From Elstera litoralis (GTDB lineage Bacteria; Pseudomonadota; Alphaproteobacteria; Elsterales; Elsteraceae): 12,446 nt of DNA. The position numbers and the translations under genes are program-made. The notes below the pieces were generated by a model. It was not told the DNA's origin and did not search any database. It saw only the letters and a program-made list of their open reading frames with translations. Location of the stretch: the NCBI RefSeq assembly GCF_000963705.1, contig NZ_LAJY01000300.1:1-12446 (forward strand). The letters are read 5' to 3'. Numbering within the stretch: the first letter of the stretch is position 1; each line of letters starts with the position of its first letter. Shown one piece after another: positions 7,421 through 12,446 of the stretch.

Positions 7421-8560
7421 GCCACCCGCCGCCCGGCGCGCCAGACGCCTTGAACGATGGGCAGCGGCGGCGCGCCCTCGCGACGGTGTAGACGGACGCG
7501 CAATAGGTCGGCGCGTTTGCCGATTTCCAAGCGTCCGCGATCCGTTAGGCCCACGGCTTCTGCCGGGGTTGCCGTGGCGGTGGCAGCGGCTGCCGGAAGC
7601 TCAGCGTCGGTCGGGGCGAGCAGGAAGACGGCTTGCAGCAGGCTGACCGGCATATAATCGGAGGAGAGAATATCCAGCCAGCCGCGCGCCGCCAGATCGG
7701 AGGCGGCGATATTGCCGGAGTGGGAGCCGCCGCGCACGAGGTTCGGTGCCCCCATCAGCAGCTTCATTCCGGCCTTGCGGGATAGGTCGGCGGCTTCCAG
7801 CGTCGTCGGGAACTCGGCGATGCACATGCCCTCGGCGGCGGCTTCGGCAACATGCTCCGGCTTCGCGTCGTCGTGACTGGCGAGCGGCAGCCCGAGGCGT
7901 TGCGCGGCGGCGACCACGGCGGCGCGCTGCGGGGCGGCGTAGCGGGTCTGCCGAGCGATGGTTTCGGCTTCGAACGCTTGCATCTCTGCGTTGGATAGGC
8001 CGAATTTTTTTCTTATAGAAATGTCGGTACGTTTCAAGATCGGTGAACTGCCGCTGCCCTGGCGTGTGATCCATGATCGAGACCAGTTTCACCACATCGG
8101 GCGTCGCCAACTGCTCGACCAGATCCATCAAATCGGGATAGGAGATTTCGCAGCGCAAGTGCAGGAAATGTTCGGCGCGGGTCAGATCGTCGGCGCGGGC
8201 GGCGAGAATGGCGTCGGCCATCGTCTTCAGACTGCGCACGCGCTCCGAGCCTTCGCGCACGTCCCCCAGCGCCAAAGCATCGAGCACGGTGGTAATCCCG
8301 CTGCCCGCCATCTGTGCATCATGGCTGAGGACGGCGGCAAGCGCGGGCCAGAGCACGCCGGGGCGGGGCGAAAAATGCTTTTCGAGATTATCGGTATGCA
8401 GCTCGATCAGCCCCGGCAACAGATAGTCGCCGTCGCAATCCAGCGCGCCAGAGGCGCGGCTGACGCCCGCGTCGAGGCCGGTAATCTGACCGTTCTCAAC
8501 GGTAATCGTGCCGTGGACGACCTCTTGCGGCAGGCATAAGCGCAGATTTGTCAGGATCAT
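7417..8560 (-). CDS. phnM: PhnM, ribose 1-methylphosphonate 5-triphosphate diphosphatase, frameshifted
   Basis: PhnM removes diphosphate from the 5-triphosphate intermediate made by PhnGHIL, before PhnJ breaks the C-P bond. It is a metal-dependent amidohydrolase: LIELHTDNLEKH supplies His55 and Asp57, followed by HLRCEISYPD, SIMDHTPGQRQ, LASHDDA and LSSDYMP in family order. The coding frame breaks after YRHFYKKK at an A7 run (T7 at 8005-8011 on the plus strand). Six A's restore YKKKFGLSNAEMQAF and a 380-residue protein, the normal PhnM length. A base-call error is likeliest; true loss or slippage cannot be excluded. The start at 8560 (MILTNLRL) aligns with the family start; ATG 8590 with AAGG upstream would add 10 residues. 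First gene of the operon with DUF1045, divergent from phnF. Confidence 0.92.
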
Positions 8561-8597
8561 TGTGGGATCGATCCTGGATAAGTGCGTCATTTATCTA

Positions 8598-8609
8598 GAA
8601 CCTTTGTTC
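8598..8609. promoter_or_regulatory. Small palindrome in the phnM/phnF divergent control region
   Basis: GAAC-CTTT-GTTC is a perfect 4+4 palindrome with a 4-base centre, placed in the 103-base gap between the phnM and phnF starts. A weak -10-like TATGCT (8620-8625) for phnF lies 10 bases further. It is a candidate operator for PhnF autoregulation and phnM control. The match is short enough to arise by chance. Confidence 0.25.
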
Positions 8610-8663
8610 CGAAGACCGCTATGCTCGTGAGAGGCGATTGATTCACAGAAGGGCGGTAGCAGC

Positions 8664-9374
8664 GTGCGGCAGGCAGTATGGCAGAAAATCGCCGAGACCT
8701 TGCAACAGGATATTCGCAGCGGTCTGTTCGATAATGGCGGGCGGTTGCCGACCGAGGTTGTGCTGGCGGCGCGCTTTTCCGTCAACCGCCATACGGTGCG
8801 CCAGGCGATTGGGCATTTGGCCGATCTCGGCATCGTGGTTTCGCACCAGGGAAGGGGCGTATTTTTGCGCGATGCTGGGCTTGAGTATCGCGTCGGCCCG
8901 CGCACGCGCCTCACCGATAATCTCGTGCGGCAGGGGCGGCGACCGGAACGGGAGGAGGTGCGCGTCGAAACGATTCCCGCCCCCCGCGCCGTTGGCCGCG
9001 CCCTAAGGCTTCCTTTCTCGGCCTCGGTGCAGTGGCTTAGTTACCGGACGCGGGTAGAGGGGCGCTTGACCTGCCTGAACGATCATTATTTTCCGACCGA
9101 GCGGTTTCCGGCCATCGGCGAGGATTTTCTCCGTCTTGGTTCGATCACCGAGGCGCTGCGCTGCGCGGGGATCGAGGATTATCTGCGCGCCTCGACCCGG
9201 ATCAACGCGCGCCTCTGCTCGGCCGCCGAGGCAAAGCAGCTCGATCTCAGCCGGGGGCGTCCGTTGATCGTGACGGCGGGGGTGGATTGCGATCTGTTGG
9301 GCCGTCCGATTAGCGTCAATCAGGCCCGGATGGTCGCCGATTCCGTCACCCTCACCGTCGAGCGCGACGAATAG
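8664..9374 (+). CDS. phnF: PhnF, GntR-family regulator of phosphonate genes (HutC subfamily, UTRA domain)
   Basis: A 236-residue two-domain regulator. Residues 5-70 are a GntR winged helix-turn-helix: QKIAETLQQDIRSGLF, GGRLPTEVVLAARFSVNRHT, VRQAIGHLADLGIVVSHQGR. From about residue 90 to the end is a UTRA ligand-binding domain (ITEALRCAGIEDYLRASTRI, QARMVADSVTLTVE). PhnF proteins repress phosphonate-use operons; the specific call rests on the ASTRI-type UTRA sequence and the head-to-head position against phnM. The start is GTG 8664, with AGAAGGGCGG about 8-15 bases upstream. A short GC-rich palindrome follows the stop at 9378-9390 but has no U-tract, so it is not called a terminator. Confidence 0.88.
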   Translation: MRQAVWQKIAETLQQDIRSGLFDNGGRLPTEVVLAARFSVNRHTVRQAIGHLADLGIVVSHQGRGVFLRDAGLEYRVGPRTRLTDNLVRQGRRPEREEVRVETIPAPRAVGRALRLPFSASVQWLSYRTRVEGRLTCLNDHYFPTERFPAIGEDFLRLGSITEALRCAGIEDYLRASTRINARLCSAAEAKQLDLSRGRPLIVTAGVDCDLLGRPISVNQARMVADSVTLTVERDE

Positions 9375-9401
9375 CCGCCCCCGGGGGGGCGATAGTTCTT
9401 C

Positions 9402-9415
9402 TTGATACAAGTCAA
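9402..9415 (+). promoter_or_regulatory. FNR/FixK-type box upstream of ompW
   Basis: TTGAT-ACAA-GTCAA matches the FNR/FixK/Anr consensus TTGAT-N4-ATCAA with one mismatch, and its core TTGA-N6-TCAA is a perfect palindrome. A -10-like TAGTCT (9437-9442) sits where a class II activated promoter with the box centred near -41.5 would have it, giving a start near 9450 and a leader of about 50 bases. ompW genes are known FNR-family targets in other proteobacteria, so oxygen-responsive activation is plausible. No FNR gene is in the window. Confidence 0.65.
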
Positions 9416-9501
9416 TGCCGCTGCCGAACCAAGGCCTAGTCTGCCCCCATCGAGCGGGCCTGCCACGGGCCTGCGTCACCATCGAAACAGGGGTTCATAC
9501 G

Positions 9502-10167
9502 ATGGCACGTCAATCGGGTTTCACCACAGCGGCCGCGCTTACGCTTCTTCTTCTCGGGACGACCGGGGCACAGGCCGCCGATCCGGCGCCGGCAACGTTT
9601 AAGGCGGGCGATTTCATGGTGCGCGTGCGCGGCCTCGGCGTGCTGCCGGATGTGTCCAGCAAGGTCAGCGCGCCAGTGGGCGGCAAGATCGACATCAGCA
9701 ATGATTTTATCCCCGAAGTCGATTTCTCCTACTTCATCACGCCGAATTTTTCGCTGGAGTTAATCGCGGGCACTACGCGCCACAGCGTTACCGATAAAAG
9801 CTCCATCGTCGGCGACACGCACCTCGGCACCGTCCGCCTGCTGCCGCCGACGCTGACGGCGCAATGGCACTTCCTGCCGAACGAGCGCATCAACCCTTAC
9901 GTTGGCGCGGGTATCAACTATACGATTTTCTACGACGCGAAAAACGGCTCGCAGCATTCGGGCGTTCGCTACGACGATAATTTCGGCTACGCCCTACAAG
10001 CCGGGGTGGACGTGAATATCACCGGCAATTGGTACGCCAACCTCGACGTGAAGAAAATCTTCCTGAAGACCACGGCCCATGTGTCGGCGGCAAAAGCCAT
10101 TCCGACCACGGCGAAGGTGGATATCGACCCGTGGATCGTCGGGATTGGGATTGGCTATAAGTTCTAA
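9502..10167 (+). CDS. ompW: OmpW family outer-membrane protein
   Basis: OmpW proteins are eight-stranded outer-membrane beta barrels with a hydrophobic channel for small apolar molecules. The 221-residue precursor has a signal peptide with cleavage after AQA (residue 25). It then shows the family pattern: GDFMVRVRGLGVLPD near residue 35, FIPEVDFSYFITPNFSLELIAG, LLPPTLTAQWHFLP, RINPYVGAGINYTIFYD, and the C-terminal strand IDPWIVGIGIGYKF ending in Phe, as the BAM complex requires. I chose ATG 9502 because the signal peptide begins there; the upstream ATG at 9415 would bury it and overlap the FNR-type box. The gene is followed by a terminator, so it is probably monocistronic. Confidence 0.95.
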   Translation: MARQSGFTTAAALTLLLLGTTGAQAADPAPATFKAGDFMVRVRGLGVLPDVSSKVSAPVGGKIDISNDFIPEVDFSYFITPNFSLELIAGTTRHSVTDKSSIVGDTHLGTVRLLPPTLTAQWHFLPNERINPYVGAGINYTIFYDAKNGSQHSGVRYDDNFGYALQAGVDVNITGNWYANLDVKKIFLKTTAHVSAAKAIPTTAKVDIDPWIVGIGIGYKF

Positions 10168-10216
10168 CGCGGAACCCCTGCCGGATAGCGATTCCCGATC
10201 CCACAGCAGGGTCTCT

Positions 10217-10252
10217 GCCCGTCCCCGCGAGATATCGGGGGCGGGCTTTTTT
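10217..10252 (+). terminator. Intrinsic terminator downstream of ompW
   Basis: GCCCGTCCCCG (10217-10227) pairs with CGGGGGCGGGC (10236-10246) with only one G-T wobble, around an 8-base loop, followed by T6 (10247-10252). It ends ompW transcription 50 to 85 bases after its stop and separates it from the STAND gene. Confidence 0.88.
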
Positions 10253-10315
10253 GTTGATAAAGCCCTGAACAAATGATGGTACAGTGCCGCGATAAATTCG
10301 TTCTAAGGGTGAAGA

Positions 10316-12446
10316 ATGAGCGGCCTCGAGCTTCTTCCCGTGCTCCTCTGGGGGCTTGATGCAATCGGCAAAGCCACGGTCGGCGAAGCCGTGAAGGATG
10401 CTTACAAGGCCCTGAAAGCACAAATGCCCTGGGCGGCGGATAGTCTGGCGGCTTTGGAGCAACAGCCGCAGTCTAAAGGGCGGCAGATGGTTCTTCAGGA
10501 AAGTCTTGAGGAGCGTCCTGCGACCGAGCTTGCCGCGCTTGAACCCCTGGCGCAGGCGCTTCTCGATCATCTGCGGCGGGAGCATCCGGCCCCCGTTGGC
10601 GTCGATATTCGCAAGTTGGAAGCGGTCAATTTTCGCGTGGGAACGCTGAGCGTCGAAGAGGGCACGGGGGTGCGCATCGAAGAGGCTAAGCTTAGCGGCG
10701 ATGTCTCGTTCGATCAGATTACCGTGGGAAAAACGCAGCGGTAGGGGAGCCCGGCCCGGCCTCTACCGCAGCGGTGGGCGCAGTCTTGGACGGCTCGTCG
10801 GTCGGGCGCGATGTGAACATCCATTATTACATTACCCGTGATAGCGTCGCCTTCGTCGGGCAGCGCGACGTTCCCGAGAGTGCGCCGAGTCTCGTCTGGT
10901 CGAACCTGCCCGATGCAATCGAAGCGGGCGCGCCGAATAGCTTCAGCCTGCTGCGCTGGGATTTCCGGCTGGTCGAAACGCTCTATGGGCGCGCCGAGGC
11001 GCAGGAAAAAATCCTCAACTGGGCACGGGGCTCCCGAAACGCGGCGCTCGCCCGGCTGATTCACGGGGAGGGCGGGGCCGGAAAAACCCGGCTGGCCGCC
11101 GAAGTCGCGAAAATCCTCCGCAACGAGGGCTGGACGGCGGGGTTTCTGCCGCGCAATACCACAGAATTCTATTTTCCGGCCAATCCCAAGGGCGTGCTGC
11201 TGATCGTCGATTACCCCGAAGAGCAGCCGGAGCGCACGAAAGCGCTGCTGGATAGGCTCGCCGATCTGGCCGAAACCACGCATCCCCTGCGCGTTCTGTT
11301 CCTCTCCCGCCGCCCCTATGACCAATGGATTGAGCAAGCGACCCATTTGGGCGGGCGTTTTGGCGGGCAGGCGATTGCCGCGCCCCAGCCTTAACGGTTG
11401 AGGAGGCGGAAGCGCTGATTGCGGAAGCCGCGCACCAGTTCCGCGCCGTTGCCGGGCCAGCGGGGGTGAAAGGCCTTTCCCAGGCGGTGTTTGACCCGTC
11501 CCGCGTCCGGGCCTGGCTCGCACAGGAGGAGAAGCACCGTTTGCCGCTCTATGCGGCGGCGGCGGCGGTGCAGGCGGTGCTCGACCCGGCCAAAGCCTTC
11601 GGCCAAACGGGGGCCGAGGTGCTGACCTCCCTGGTCCTGCGTGAATTTGACCGGGTCAGGCCCGCCTCCGAGGCCATCGGTTTGGGAAAGGAGGGGCTCA
11701 TTGCCCTCCTGGCGCTCGGGGTCCTCGCCGATGGGCTCACCCAAGACCAAATCGGCGATTTGATCGACCTCGGGGTTGGGGCTGCCGTAAAGGCCGATTA
11801 TTTCGAGCGTTTGGCCGAGAGCCCCTGGTGGCAGCAGGGCCGCTTGCTCCGCCTGGAGCCCGACGCCCTGGCCGCCGCCTTCCTCAATCGAGCGCTCTTC
11901 CCCACGAAACTCCCCCAGGGGCGGAAGGAACTGCCGGATTGGCTTTACGCCGCCCTCCGCACCAGTGCGCAGCCCTTACCGGGCGGCTGGAACGGGTTCT
12001 GTTCGATCTCTTTAGCATCGCGCTGCGTGACGGGGGCGGCCACGCGCTCGAAGACGCGCTGGTGGCGTGTGTGAGGCGGGAACCGGGGCGCGCGCGGGCG
12101 TTCGAGGGAGTTTCTCGTGAAAGGGTATTTTGGTGCCTGCGCTTTGCTGCTGAAGTTGCAAACAATTTTGGCAAACCAAGCTGAGGACAAGGCGTATCGA
12201 GCAGGAAATTTAACAAATTTAACAATACATTTGACGCGCTTAGGTGAGGTTGAAAAGGCACTGACCGCGATTGACGAGTCAGTTGAGATTCTAAGGTCAT
12301 TAATTCGCGGAGGGCGAGAGGGGCTGTTACCAACCTTCGCTACCTCATTAAATAACATGAGTATATGTCTTGCTAATCTTGGCTATCTGGACGATGCGCT
12401 GTCTGCAATTGAAGAGGCTGTTAATATTGAGCGAGATTTGATTAGA
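10316..12446 (+). CDS. STAND-type P-loop NTPase with C-terminal TPR repeats, frame-disrupted, partial at right edge
   Basis: After frame correction this is one protein of more than 700 residues. Residues 1-92 are helical (VGEAVKDAYKALKA, LEPLAQALLDHLRREH). Residues 95-175 are a glycine-spaced, beta-rich stretch including SSVGRDVNIHYYI. The NTPase begins near 212: GRAEAQEKILNWARG, Walker A GEGGAGKT (251-258), Walker B VLLIVDYPE (Asp299), then VLFLSRRPYDQW. A helical region follows, then TPR repeats from about 12180 (AGNLTNLTIHL, SLNNMSICLANLGYLDDALS) to the edge. STAND NTPases are ATP-driven switches, many of them phage-defence sensors; that role is inferred. Four single-base breaks interrupt it: A5 at 10729-10733 (one short), C4 at 11383-11386 (one short), C3 at 11973-11975 (one short), and G3 at 12106-12108 (one extra). 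Start ATG follows TAAGGGTGA. It could be a real pseudogene. Confidence 0.72.

Noticed and set aside
8560..8664. Pho box for PhoB control of the phosphonate operon
   Set aside because: No pair of CTGTCA-like direct repeats with 11-base phasing could be found by eye.
9375..9391. Terminator after phnF
   Set aside because: The GCCCCC/GGGGGG palindrome has almost no loop and no T-tract.
9415..9501. An upstream ATG for ompW
   Set aside because: It would place the signal peptide 29 residues inside the protein and begin within the FNR-type box.
10316..12184. Four separate small genes in the STAND region
   Set aside because: Each frame change can be repaired by one base in a homopolymer, giving continuous domain sequence; the internal starts lack ribosome sites.
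1..12446. tRNA, rRNA, CRISPR array, insertion sequence or attachment site
   Set aside because: No cloverleaf, repeat-spacer pattern, transposase motif or flanking direct repeat was seen on either strand.

Overview
The window looks like a piece of a GC-rich alphaproteobacterial chromosome, probably from the Rhodospirillales. This rests on high GC with G/C-ending codons, a 3-hydroxybutyrate dehydrogenase, an OmpW protein behind an FNR/FixK-type box, and PhnM and PhnF of phosphonate (C-P lyase) metabolism. The taxon is inferred from protein flavour only; no rRNA or tRNA gene is present.

Layout. Positions 1-1558 (minus) hold a PLP aminotransferase followed by a TPR protein that runs off the left edge. 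Positions 1786-2107 (plus) encode a small exported protein of unknown function, ended by a strong bidirectional terminator. Positions 2173-4965 (minus) form a compact operon: class I glutamine-amidotransferase-like hydrolase, RluB/RsuA-family pseudouridine synthase, RsmD 16S rRNA methyltransferase, and a SnoaL/NTF2-like protein. Positions 5027-6262 (plus) carry 3-hydroxybutyrate dehydrogenase and the tRNA adenosine deaminase TadA. Positions 6251-8560 (minus) form a phosphonate operon, phnM - DUF1045 (2H phosphoesterase) - isochorismatase-like cysteine hydrolase, read divergently from phnF (8664-9374, plus). An OmpW-type porin follows (9502-10167) with a terminator behind it.

From 10316 to the right edge lies one large, frame-disrupted gene for a STAND-type P-loop NTPase with C-terminal TPR repeats. 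This is the accessory-looking, defence-like part of the window. Its TPR end falls to about 45% GC, against about 70% in the NTPase part.

At least seven single-base frame breaks occur, nearly all in short homopolymers: TPR gene near 85, exported protein near 2070, phnM near 8008, and the STAND gene near 10731, 11384, 11974 and 12107. In each case one added or removed base in the run restores a family-like protein or a natural stop. Base-calling or assembly errors therefore explain them better than seven independent inactivations, and the broken genes are annotated as frame-corrected coding regions.

The housekeeping part joins rRNA and tRNA modification (RsmD, pseudouridine synthase, TadA) with carbon-storage metabolism. 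The phosphonate part is a satellite of a C-P lyase pathway whose core genes are not in this window.
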